A stretch of 9,816 bases of DNA from Paramuribaculum sp. (GTDB taxonomy: Bacteria > Bacteroidota > Bacteroidia > Bacteroidales > Muribaculaceae). The notes beneath the pieces were generated by a model that saw only the letters and a list, made by a program, of their open reading frames with translations, was not told where the DNA came from and did not search any database. The stretch is from the NCBI GenBank assembly GCA_029051965.1, contig JAIDJZ010000310.1, positions 1-9,816 on the forward strand, written 5' to 3'. The translations under genes and the position numbers were made by a program. Position 1 is the first letter of the stretch; each line of letters begins with the position of its first letter. This document shows, in pieces, positions 1 to 6,727 of the stretch.

Positions 1-1113
1 AAGATACAGGTCTATGGTAAAGTTCCCGATATCCTTCGCCGCATGCGGCCCTACGAGAATCTGACGGCTCCGGTTCTGTCTCTGCCGAAACTGCCGAAAA
101 GCAAAAAGGTTTTTGACAATTCCAAGGTGACAGACCACCATGCAATTATTCCGACAGGGGAGTCTCCGGATTATCTTGCCGGGAATGAAAAGCTGATGTA
201 TCATCTTATTGCCAGACGCTTTATCGCGGCATTCTATCCCGATTGCATTTTCAGCTCAACGACGGTCCTGGCCTCTGTTGGAGATTTCGGATTCAAGGCA
301 ACCGGTAAAACAATTCTGTCGCCCGGTTGGAGAGAAATCTATCTGAAAGATAAAAAAGAAGAGAAGGACAAGGAGTCTGATTCAATTCTGCCGGTCTTCA
401 CGGTTGGTGAGTCGGGTCCGCATAAACCTGAGCTATTGAAAAAAGCGACTCAGCCACCGAAATTCTATACTGAGGGTACGCTCTTGCGTGCGATGGAAAC
501 GGCAGGCAAAACCATAGATGATGAAGAGCTCAGGGACGCCATGAAGGAAAACGGCATAGGACGGCCTTCGACAAGAGCAACCATAATCGAGACGCTTCAC
601 CGTCGCCACTACATCTGTCGCGACAAGAAAAACATCAAGGCTACGCCTGCCGGAATCGATCTGATTTCACTCATTAGCGTAGAGCTTCTGAAGAGCGCGA
701 AGCTGACCGGTATCTGGGAAAATAAGTTGCGGCGCATTGAGAAAGGCAGCTATGACTCTCGCGAGTTTATCGGAGAGCTGAAGCAGATGATCAGCGAGAT
801 TGTCGTGCGAGTTCTCAGCGACAACTCTAACCATAGGATTATCACGGATCAGAAAAGCGATTCCGGATCAACAGCCGTAAAAGAACCGAAAAAAAACCGT
901 GAAACGAAGCCGAGAGCAAAGCCGATAAGAAAATTCGAGCAGGTTGTCTGTCCGCAGTGTGGAAAAGGCCATATAATCAAAGGGCGAACCGCATTCGGGT
1001 GCTCTTCCTATAAAGAGGGTTGTGGCATGATTCTGCCGTTCGAGTCCTATCCGGCGGATCTGACACCGGCTAAACTTAATAAAATGATACAGAAGAATTA
1101 TGGCAAAAGTTGA
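1..1113 (+). CDS. topB: DNA topoisomerase III, C-terminal part (5' end outside window)
   Basis: Type IA topoisomerase, which passes single DNA strands through a transient 5'-phosphotyrosyl break and decatenates replication and recombination intermediates. The frame is open from base 1, so the gene starts upstream; 370 residues are visible. Seen: the DHHAIIPT motif (bases 133-156) typical of TopB, then the block EGTLLRAMETAGK followed by ENGIGRPSTRATIIETL (about bases 472-600), the conserved core of bacterial topoisomerase III. A Lys/Arg-rich linker follows (about 870-940), then a C-terminal zinc-ribbon-like segment with CPQC and two further Cys in CSSYKEGC (bases 949-1023). The catalytic Tyr normally lies N-terminal to the HHAI motif and so falls outside the window. 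The stop overlaps the start of the downstream NUDIX gene by 14 bases, suggesting co-transcription. Chromosomal and mobile-element copies of topB both occur in Bacteroidales; nothing here points to a mobile element. Confidence 0.95.
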   Translation, partial: KIQVYGKVPDILRRMRPYENLTAPVLSLPKLPKSKKVFDNSKVTDHHAIIPTGESPDYLAGNEKLMYHLIARRFIAAFYPDCIFSSTTVLASVGDFGFKATGKTILSPGWREIYLKDKKEEKDKESDSILPVFTVGESGPHKPELLKKATQPPKFYTEGTLLRAMETAGKTIDDEELRDAMKENGIGRPSTRATIIETLHRRHYICRDKKNIKATPAGIDLISLISVELLKSAKLTGIWENKLRRIEKGSYDSREFIGELKQMISEIVVRVLSDNSNHRIITDQKSDSGSTAVKEPKKNRETKPRAKPIRKFEQVVCPQCGKGHIIKGRTAFGCSSYKEGCGMILPFESYPADLTPAKLNKMIQKNYGKS

Positions 1114-1600
1114 AATGCTTCCGGTTGTTGATGAGAACGGCACTGTTGTAATGGCGGCCGAACGCTCCCGCTGTCACGGTCCGGAACGATTGCTTCATCC
1201 CGTGGTCCATCTGCATGTCTTCAATCCTTCAGGAGAACTACTGCTCCAGCGTCGGTCAATGTCCAAGAAAATCCAGCCCGGAAAATGGGACACGGCAGTC
1301 GGCGGCCATGTCGATTATGGCGAATCTGTAGCTGAAGCCCTCCGACGGGAGGCCGGAGAAGAAATCGGACTGAACGGCTTCATTCCGGAGCCGATTGCGT
1401 GCTATCTTTTTGAGAGTCAGGTCGAGCGGGAACTTGTCAATTCATTCCGCACAGTCGTTTCTTCGGATTTTATCCCGCAGCGTGAAGTGTCTGACATCGA
1501 CGAACTTCGGTTTTTTACCGCAGCTCAGATCGAGGAGATGATAGAGAGCGGAGACGTGACACCTAATTTTGCCCTTGAATACAGAAAGTATATTCTCTGA
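1100..1600 (+). CDS. NUDIX hydrolase, YfcD / IPP-isomerase-like subgroup
   Basis: Predicted cytoplasmic Mg-dependent hydrolase of a nucleoside-diphosphate-X type substrate; the actual substrate cannot be told. The 166-residue protein carries a perfect NUDIX box (G-x5-E-x7-R-E-x2-E-E-x-G-hydrophobic) at residues 69-91, with key residues G69, E75, R83-E84, E87-E88 and G90. Around it are an N-terminal VDENGTVV strand, the HLHVFNPSGELLLQRRS strand pair, and the PGKWDTAVGGH segment. This arrangement is that of the E. coli YfcD group, which resembles isopentenyl-diphosphate isomerase, but I infer no isomerase activity. The ATG lies inside the last codons of topB (14-base overlap, different frame), so translational coupling is likely. 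No separate promoter is seen. Length is normal for the family. Confidence 0.92.
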   Translation: MAKVEMLPVVDENGTVVMAAERSRCHGPERLLHPVVHLHVFNPSGELLLQRRSMSKKIQPGKWDTAVGGHVDYGESVAEALRREAGEEIGLNGFIPEPIACYLFESQVERELVNSFRTVVSSDFIPQREVSDIDELRFFTAAQIEEMIESGDVTPNFALEYRKYIL

Positions 1601-1622
1601 GGGATTCGTACGGCACTCTCAG

Positions 1623-1646
1623 AACAGATAGATTATGAAATCTGTT
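1623..1646 (+). other. short stem-loop between NUDIX gene and small membrane gene
   Basis: AACAGAT (1623-1629) and ATCTGTT (1640-1646) form a perfect 7-bp stem with a 10-base loop, 22 bases after the NUDIX stop. The following TTTGACTGTT is only weakly T-rich, so it could be a poor terminator or just an intercistronic hairpin. The stem covers the TTG that would otherwise be an alternative start for the next ORF. Confidence 0.35.
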
Positions 1647-1654
1647 TGACTGTT

Positions 1655-1867
1655 ATGAATAGCCAGTTGATAAACGACATACTTCAGATTGGAGGCGTGG
1701 TCATTGTGCTTGGGGCTTGCCTCTGGTGGATAGCGCGTCGCTGTCTCCGAAAGGACACTCCTTCATGTCATACAGACTCAGATGACCCCTGCAGCGAGTG
1801 CAGTCTTATCAGTCATTGCAGGAAAAAATCCGACGCGAAACCGAGACGAAACAATCAAACGCCATAA
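1655..1867 (+). CDS. small single-span membrane protein with Cys-rich tail (FeoB-associated-like)
   Basis: Seventy residues from ATG 1655; a TTG three codons upstream (1646) is possible but lies in a hairpin and is less likely. Residues about 9-27 (IL..GGVVIVLGACLWWIA) are a single hydrophobic span, followed by Arg/Lys (positive-inside, so a cytoplasmic tail). The tail has clustered cysteines: C38, then C46-x2-C49-x5-C55 followed by RKK. Membrane span plus a basic stretch plus a CxxCxLxxxC-like tail is the layout of FeoB-associated Cys-rich membrane proteins found beside ferrous-iron transporters. That family assignment is inference from pattern only, and no feoB or feoA is in the window. A metal-binding or redox role is possible but unproven. 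It follows the NUDIX gene by 54 bases on the same strand and may belong to the same transcript. Confidence 0.62.
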   Translation: MNSQLINDILQIGGVVIVLGACLWWIARRCLRKDTPSCHTDSDDPCSECSLISHCRKKSDAKPRRNNQTP

Positions 1868-1882
1868 AGACGCTATCACGGC

Positions 1883-3910
1883 TCATTTGCGGTTCATGCG
1901 TTTCAACAAATTGTAAGAGGGAACAATTCCGAGTTCACCGGCTTTGCTAAGGTCGGACGATCCTGCCGCACGGTTGCCGAGCTGGAAATAGGTATATCCC
2001 CTATTGTAGAAAGCCTCTCCGAAATCCGGTTTTAGTTTAAGGGCCTTGTTGAATTCATCAAGTGCTGAAGCATAGTCTCCGGTTTCTGCAAGAACCACCC
2101 CTTTGTTAAAGTGAGCCACAGCCATGTTGGGCGAAAGTCGGATAACTGTGTCAAGATCATTCAGAATTTCCTGAACTTCGGCGCGGAGCGACGGTGGTGT
2201 CATGTTCCGGTTGTTGTCGGCCGGCACACTCGTGCTTTTTGCGATGCGGTCGCGGACATTGGCACGCATCAGATAGGCAGCGGTGAAATCCGGCGCAGCT
2301 TCTATCGCACGGTTTAGATCAGTCATGGCTGCCTGGAAGTTTCTGACAGTGATCTGATCCATTGCACGACCGAAATAGTCGATTGCGCGCGGACTGTGAG
2401 TTGCAAGATATGAGTTGTAATACTCGATCGACTGGAAATGGCGGTTGATTTCATCCGGATCAGTCAGACTATACTCATGGTTCGTCACCTGCAGCAGGTA
2501 TCTCAGTGCATGGGTGCGGTTCAGCTCATCGACCTCCTTCAGATAGTCTCCGGTCGGTTTTAGTTCGGTAGGAGAAGTGTAGTAAGTGATCGTAAACATC
2601 GGCTCAAGCTCGATTGTGACACTCTGGTCCTGTACTTTTCCGCGGATATTCTTGTTGTTGAATTCACGGTCGACGGTAGCATTGTCTGAAACGGTCAGCA
2701 GTGTTGAGAACTGGCTGGCCACAGCATCTTCAGAATCTGGGTCGAAGGCATCCTCGGCAGAAGATGCGCGGTCGAGAATACGGCTTGGGTCGATAAGATT
2801 CTGCAATCCCTCTTTGGCTTTCTGGCGTTTTGCAAGAGCGATCGACTTGTCAAGGTCGGACTGAGAGGCTTTCATGCCCATGCTCTTCTTTACGTCATAG
2901 CGCAGAAAATAAGCCAGGGCAAAATTCGGAATCTCGTCGATGACGCGGTTTATGTCGTCGAGAGCCAGTTTGAGATCGCCGATCTCCCGATATAGCATGG
3001 CACGATTGAACAGCGCACGATACTCTTTTGGACGAAGCAGGAGAACTTGCGAGAGGTCATCGATAGCTCTGTTGTAGTCATGGACTTCCATTCGAAGCAG
3101 CGCGCGGTTATAGACTGCAACGAAGTTTGTCGGTTCGAGTTGCAGCGCATAGTCATAGTCGCTCATGGCTCCGATGTAGTCGTCAAGACGGTAGCGGATG
3201 AAAGCACGGTTGATATAGTAGCCGGCAAATCGGGGCTGAAGTCTGATCGCGTCATTCATGTCGGCCAGAGCCTGGGAATAATCTTCATTGCGGTGGATGG
3301 CTATATCAGCTCTCATCAGATAGCCGTTCACGCTGTTCTTGTTGATCGAAAGGGCTTTCTCAATATCTTCAATAGCACCTATCGTATCAGCCTTCTCCAA
3401 TCTCATTTTTGCCCGTCCGAGATAACCCCCGTCAAAGCCGGGATGGGCTTTGAGTAGCTGTGCGAAACTTTTCTCGGCATTATCGTAATCTTTTGAGGAC
3501 TCCTGAGCGAGAGCCATGTTGTAAAGAATACCCTTGTTTTCCGGAAGAAGAGTCAGCGCATGCGCATAGTCAGCGATCGCGAGCGAATCCTGTCCCAGGT
3601 TCTGGCGTATTACTCCGCGCAGTTCATAGGCGTCGGTAATAAACGGGTTCCGTTCGATTGCCATCGTGACATCCTGGTCCGCGCCCCTGAGGTCGTCGAG
3701 ATTGAATTTCGCAAGTGCACGGAAAAAATAGGGCTGGGCCAGATATGGTTTTGCCGAGATGACCTGGTTGAAATATTGAATTGAGACAACATAGTCCTCA
3801 AAATAAAGCGCGTTGCGGCCGATCTGCATGACCTGATCGGTGTTGATCTGAGCTTTTGAGCCCGTAATACCTGCAATGATGAGAAGGAGAGTTATGAGAT
3901 GGCGGTTCAT
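1883..3910 (-). CDS. secreted/periplasmic tetratricopeptide-repeat protein
   Basis: The 675-residue protein begins with a Sec signal peptide (MNRHL, then LITLLLIIAGITG, predicted signal peptidase I cut after SKA, residue 20). There is no lipobox Cys, so it is probably periplasmic rather than a lipoprotein. Residues about 25-332 hold roughly nine consecutive 34-residue TPR units with the usual W/Y..A...AI.DY..A L.P pattern (e.g. near 59-92, 231-264, 265-298, 299-332). A non-TPR stretch, about 335-495, is acidic and Asp/Ser-rich at 378-400 and then beta-rich at 425-447 (IELEPMFTITYYTS). A second TPR block runs from about 500 to 664. TPRs bind proteins; the partner is unknown. Start ATG 3910 is preceded by AGAAAGGA, ten bases away, a rare good Shine-Dalgarno here. 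It converges on the small membrane gene with a 15-base gap and no obvious terminator. Confidence 0.9.
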   Translation of the reverse strand: MNRHLITLLLIIAGITGSKAQINTDQVMQIGRNALYFEDYVVSIQYFNQVISAKPYLAQPYFFRALAKFNLDDLRGADQDVTMAIERNPFITDAYELRGVIRQNLGQDSLAIADYAHALTLLPENKGILYNMALAQESSKDYDNAEKSFAQLLKAHPGFDGGYLGRAKMRLEKADTIGAIEDIEKALSINKNSVNGYLMRADIAIHRNEDYSQALADMNDAIRLQPRFAGYYINRAFIRYRLDDYIGAMSDYDYALQLEPTNFVAVYNRALLRMEVHDYNRAIDDLSQVLLLRPKEYRALFNRAMLYREIGDLKLALDDINRVIDEIPNFALAYFLRYDVKKSMGMKASQSDLDKSIALAKRQKAKEGLQNLIDPSRILDRASSAEDAFDPDSEDAVASQFSTLLTVSDNATVDREFNNKNIRGKVQDQSVTIELEPMFTITYYTSPTELKPTGDYLKEVDELNRTHALRYLLQVTNHEYSLTDPDEINRHFQSIEYYNSYLATHSPRAIDYFGRAMDQITVRNFQAAMTDLNRAIEAAPDFTAAYLMRANVRDRIAKSTSVPADNNRNMTPPSLRAEVQEILNDLDTVIRLSPNMAVAHFNKGVVLAETGDYASALDEFNKALKLKPDFGEAFYNRGYTYFQLGNRAAGSSDLSKAGELGIVPSYNLLKRMNRK

Positions 3911-3938
3911 TAAGTCTGATTCCTTTCTAAATAAAAAA

Positions 3939-3946
3939 CAAATTTA
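3939..3946 (-). promoter_or_regulatory. -7 box of promoter for the TPR gene
   Basis: On the minus strand this reads TAAATTTG, matching the Bacteroidales -7 consensus TAnnTTTG. It would place the transcript start roughly 20-25 bases before the TPR start codon. No clear -33 TTG sits at the usual distance of about 20 bases, so the call rests on the -7 box and its position. Confidence 0.5.
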
Positions 3947-4061
3947 GCGAATTATCGCAGATCTGTCATAATTTTATTCTTAAAACTATTTAATTGCATC
4001 ACACCTCTGACTCGACTTGGCGTTTACAATATTTGGAGAGACCCGTATTATAAAATTTTCG

Positions 4062-4069
4062 TAACTTTG
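4062..4069 (+). promoter_or_regulatory. -7 box of promoter for ndh, directly abutting the start codon
   Basis: TAACTTTG matches TAnnTTTG exactly and is followed by CA, like the box in front of rnpB. It ends only 4 bases before the ndh ATG (4074), so a transcript started at the usual distance would have almost no 5' leader. The -33 element is poor: the nearest TTTG (4032-4035) is 26 bases upstream instead of about 20. Confidence 0.5.
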
Positions 4070-4073
4070 CATT

Positions 4074-5357
4074 ATGGCAGATAAAGAAAAAATAGTAGTG
4101 ATCGGAGGCGGTTTCGCCGGACTGAGTTTAATAAAGCATCTTGATAAGGACCGGTTTGATGTGACACTGGTCGACCGCAATAATTTTCATAGTTTTCCGC
4201 CATTGTTCTACCAGATTGCCTCCAGTGGCGTTGAGCCCGGGAGCATTTGTTTCCCATTCCGGCGTGAGATTCGTCGAGGAAAAGCAAAAGGCGTCAATTT
4301 TCGGCTCGGGGAAGTCAAATCAATCGACTACCGGGAGAAAACAGTCACAACGCAATATGAGACAATCAGTTTTGATCGCCTCGTTATTGCTGCAGGGACA
4401 ACGAATAATTTTTTCGGCAATGACGATCTGATCAAGTATGTCTATACGCTCAAAAGCACCGCTCAGGCAATGAGAATGCGCGATGAAGTCCTTGACCGGC
4501 TCGAAAGGGCTTCCATCGCACCATCGTCCGAAGAGCGCCGGCGGCTGTTGAGTTTCGTTGTGATCGGCGGAGGGCCTGCAGGAGTTGAAATCGCAGGAGC
4601 CTTAGGTGAAATGAAGCGTTTTATTGTTCCACGCGAGTATCCGTCGATTTCTCAGGATGAGGTGAGCATTATTCTTCTGGAAGGCTCCGGCTCGCTGCTC
4701 GGAGCGATGAGTGAGAAATCGCAGGCAGACGCTCAGAAATATCTGCAACGCCTTATGGTCGATGTGCGGCTCAACTGCCTGATGAAATCCTATTCTGAGA
4801 ATATTGTTACACTGTCGGATGGCTCCGGCATATATTCCGGAATGGTCATCTGGACAGCCGGAGTTTCCGGGCAGCCAATCGCAATGGAGAATGCCGGCGA
4901 CGTCATGGGACGCGGGTATCGTGTGAAAGTAGACCCCTTCAGTCGCGTTGTGGGCTACGATGACATCTTCGCAATCGGCGACATGTCGCTAATGGCCACT
5001 GACGAAAATCCGAAAGGCCATCCCCAGCTCGCACAAGTGGCAATCCAGCAGGGGCGACATCTTGCAGCGCAACTCAACTCCGGACGCTTCGACACCCCGT
5101 TTAACTATAAGGATAAAGGCACCATGGCCACTGTCGGGCGTGATATGGCCGTAGCGGATCTCGGGAAGACTCATTTTTCGGGATTCTTCGCATGGATACT
5201 CGGGATGTTCATCCATCTGATCTCGATTCTCGGCATGAGGAATAAAATCAGCGTTCTGATCGATTGGGTATGGGCCTATTTCAGTTATGGAACTTCGCTT
5301 CGACTATTGCTCCACACATCCCGCTGGCCGCTGCGTTCCCGTTGGGGTGAACGCTGA
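4074..5357 (+). CDS. ndh: type II NADH dehydrogenase (NDH-2), FAD-dependent
   Basis: Membrane-associated flavoprotein that passes electrons from NADH to quinone without pumping protons. The 427 residues show two Rossmann dinucleotide motifs: VVIGGGFAG (residues 8-16, FAD; G11, G13, G16) and VVIGGGPAG followed by VEIAGAL (162-176, NADH). Between and after them come RLVIAAGT (102-109), IWTAGV (259-264), the second FAD-binding motif IFAIGDMS (298-305), the quinone-site-like HPQLAQVAIQQG (316-327) and GTMATVGR (349-356). The C-terminal region after 365 is hydrophobic and aromatic (FFAWILGMFIHLISILG), the usual membrane anchor. Length is normal for NDH-2. The ATG at 4074 is the only start that keeps the first FAD motif. 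It is transcribed divergently from the TPR gene. Confidence 0.95.
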   Translation: MADKEKIVVIGGGFAGLSLIKHLDKDRFDVTLVDRNNFHSFPPLFYQIASSGVEPGSICFPFRREIRRGKAKGVNFRLGEVKSIDYREKTVTTQYETISFDRLVIAAGTTNNFFGNDDLIKYVYTLKSTAQAMRMRDEVLDRLERASIAPSSEERRRLLSFVVIGGGPAGVEIAGALGEMKRFIVPREYPSISQDEVSIILLEGSGSLLGAMSEKSQADAQKYLQRLMVDVRLNCLMKSYSENIVTLSDGSGIYSGMVIWTAGVSGQPIAMENAGDVMGRGYRVKVDPFSRVVGYDDIFAIGDMSLMATDENPKGHPQLAQVAIQQGRHLAAQLNSGRFDTPFNYKDKGTMATVGRDMAVADLGKTHFSGFFAWILGMFIHLISILGMRNKISVLIDWVWAYFSYGTSLRLLLHTSRWPLRSRWGER

Positions 5358-5400
5358 TCTGATCGGTCACGTTTGCAGAAACTGTAAGCTCGCGCAAGTC

Positions 5401-5431
5401 TTGCAGAATAATTAAAAAATAAGTACCTTTG
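5401..5431 (+). promoter_or_regulatory. promoter of rnpB (-33 TTG, 20-bp spacer, -7 TACCTTTG)
   Basis: TTG at 5401-5403 and TACCTTTG at 5424-5431 are separated by 20 bases, the arrangement of Bacteroides housekeeping promoters. The expected start, 4-8 bases downstream of the box, coincides with the 5' strand of the RNase P RNA P1 helix at 5436. Confidence 0.8.
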
Positions 5432-5435
5432 CAGC

Positions 5436-5804
5436 GACAGCCGGACATTTCGTCGCTCGCCGTCTCGTGCGGCGTGAGGAAAGTCCGGGCAACACAGAGC
5501 ACCATATTTCCTAACGGGAAGCTATCGGCGACGGTAGAGTAGTGTGACAGAAAATAACCGCTCCGTCTCTTGATGGAGTAAGGGTGAAAAGGCGAGGTAA
5601 GAGCTCACCGGGCAGCATAGCAATATGTTGCGCCGCACATCTTATGGGTTGCAAGGCCAAGTATACCGGCATCTAAGGGTTGCTCGCCCATTGTCGGGGG
5701 GTAGGCTGCTAAAACCGTATGGCGACATGCGGTTCAGATAAATGACGAAACGTGAGGCGATCCGTTCGCCTTGCCGACATAACCCGGCTTATCGTCCGGC
5801 TGTC
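5436..5804 (+). ncRNA. rnpB: RNase P RNA, bacterial type A
   Basis: Catalytic RNA of RNase P, which trims the 5' leader from pre-tRNAs. About 369 bases. The ends pair perfectly: GACAGCCGGAC (5436-5446) with GTCCGGCTGTC (5794-5804), forming helix P1. Conserved blocks are in the right order: GAGGAAAGTCCGGGC (5476-5490), AGGGTGAAAAGG and GGTAAGAG (5581-5602), GCAAGGCCAAG (5651-5661), AGATAAATGAC (5736-5746) and ACATAACCCGGCTTAT (5777-5792). These are near-identical to the core of the E. coli RNA. It has its own promoter upstream. The exact ends are inferred from P1 pairing and the T-run. Confidence 0.97.
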
Positions 5805-5811
5805 TTTTTTT
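5794..5811 (+). terminator. rnpB 3' end: P1 strand followed by T-run
   Basis: The 3' strand of the closing P1 helix (5794-5804) is followed at once by seven T residues (5805-5811). The 11-bp GC-rich helix with its opposite strand 350 bases away plus the U-tract may end transcription or mark the processed 3' end. Termination may be partial because engB starts 12 bases after the T-run. Confidence 0.5.
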
Positions 5812-5823
5812 AATTTCACAGCT

Positions 5824-6426
5824 ATGATAATCAATTCAGCACGCTTTGTAATAAGCAATTCAGACGTCAGGAAATGTCCTGACGAGCAACGCCACGAATA
5901 TGCTTTCATCGGTCGCTCTAATGTTGGCAAATCCTCGCTCATTAACATGCTGACTGGCAGAAAGAGTCTTGCGATGACATCTTCGACTCCCGGAAAGACT
6001 ATGTTGATAAACCATTTCATGATCAATGATGAGTGGTATATCGTCGATCTCCCGGGTTATGGCTACGCCCGTAGAGGGAAAGAGGGCCGTGAGAAAATTC
6101 AGAAAATCATTGAAAGCTACATCCTTAATCGCAGCCAGATGACGACCCTGTTTCTTCTGATCGATTCGCGCCACGAACCGCAGAAGATCGACATGGAATT
6201 TATTGAATGGCTCGGAGAAAACGGCGTGCCGTTCAGCATCGTGTTCACAAAGGCCGACAAGCTCGGCAAAGTTGCCTGCAAGCGCAACATCGCGTCATAT
6301 TGCAGCCACCTGCTCGAAATGTGGGAAGAGCTGCCGCCGGTTTTTGTGACGTCATCTGAAACCGGCGAAGGTCGCGAGAACCTGCTCGATTACATTGAAC
6401 AGCTCAACCGACTTCCGTTGGAATAA
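5824..6426 (+). CDS. engB: ribosome-biogenesis GTP-binding protein EngB (YihA/YsxC)
   Basis: Small TRAFAC GTPase needed for assembly of the large ribosomal subunit; cytoplasmic. Two hundred residues, normal for the family. All G motifs are present: G1 GRSNVGKSS (residues 30-38), G2 region STPGKT (54-59), G3 DLPGYG (75-80), G4 TKADK (142-146) and G5 TSSETGEG (176-183). The N-terminus [19 protein letters not shown] is the typical EngB start. The frame stays open upstream to a GTG at 5752, but that extension lies inside rnpB, so ATG 5824 is chosen. There is no Shine-Dalgarno and no -7 box between rnpB and the ATG, so it may depend on read-through from the rnpB promoter. Confidence 0.96.
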   Translation: MIINSARFVISNSDVRKCPDEQRHEYAFIGRSNVGKSSLINMLTGRKSLAMTSSTPGKTMLINHFMINDEWYIVDLPGYGYARRGKEGREKIQKIIESYILNRSQMTTLFLLIDSRHEPQKIDMEFIEWLGENGVPFSIVFTKADKLGKVACKRNIASYCSHLLEMWEELPPVFVTSSETGEGRENLLDYIEQLNRLPLE

Positions 6427-6462
6427 TAGTCGGCAGACGCGTTCAACAAAAACGGCCGTACT

Positions 6463-6512
6463 TGTGTTATAGGAATAACATATCTGCAAATTATTCTAAT
6501 TCTTATAACACA
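6463..6512 (+). repeat. 14-bp inverted repeat just before the 59-aa ORF
   Basis: TGTGTTATAGGAAT (6463-6476) pairs with ATTCTTATAACACA (6499-6512) across a 22-base AT-rich loop. Thirteen of 14 positions are Watson-Crick and one is G-T. The right arm ends 7 bases before ATG 6520. It lies 36 bases after the engB stop. It could be an operator for a dimeric regulator, a leader hairpin that covers the ribosome landing site, or the engB terminator. No T-run follows, which argues against a classical terminator. Confidence 0.65.
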
Positions 6513-6519
6513 CAAAATT

Positions 6520-6699
6520 ATGGAAGAAAAGAAAAAACGCTGTTGCTGTGGCAAAAAAAACAGACAGTCCGGCAAATCAGCTTCTCAGGAATTTCCGGGC
6601 GTAGCAGTCAACAAAGCCGATGACAATGTCAATTCCGTGGCATTGGAAAAGGAGCGGACGCGTACCCTCAACAACAATCCGCGAAACAACGATCTCTGA
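6520..6699 (+). CDS. small Lys/Cys-rich hypothetical protein (59 aa)
   Basis: I do not recognise this gene. The ORF encodes 59 residues: an N-terminal MEEKKKRCCCGKKNR cluster with three adjacent Cys, then a hydrophilic Ser/Gln stretch, FPGVAVNKADDNVNS, and an Asn/Arg-rich end (LNNNPRNNDL). No signal peptide or membrane span is visible. Three consecutive Cys among Lys/Arg suggest metal or thiol chemistry, or simple basic peptide character, but nothing decisive. Support for it being real: an ATG start after an AT-rich leader (CACAAAATT), a clean stop, a strong inverted repeat just upstream and a strong stem-loop 28 bases downstream. No -7 box was found. It could still be a chance ORF. Confidence 0.5.
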   Translation: MEEKKKRCCCGKKNRQSGKSASQEFPGVAVNKADDNVNSVALEKERTRTLNNNPRNNDL

Positions 6700-6727
6700 T
6701 CGCGCTTAGGTTGTTAGATGAATTATC

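Noticed and set aside
3047..3457. 136-codon open frame on the plus strand
   Set aside because: It is a shadow of the repetitive TPR coding sequence on the other strand.
5752..5823. GTG-initiated 24-codon N-terminal extension of engB
   Set aside because: It falls inside the conserved 3' region of RNase P RNA; the ATG at 5824 gives the standard EngB N-terminus.
5358..5823. A possible riboswitch or group II intron suggested by dense pairing
   Set aside because: The conserved blocks and P1 closure identify it fully as RNase P RNA.
5860..6174. 104-codon open frame on the minus strand
   Set aside because: It is antisense to the engB G-domain; no independent support.
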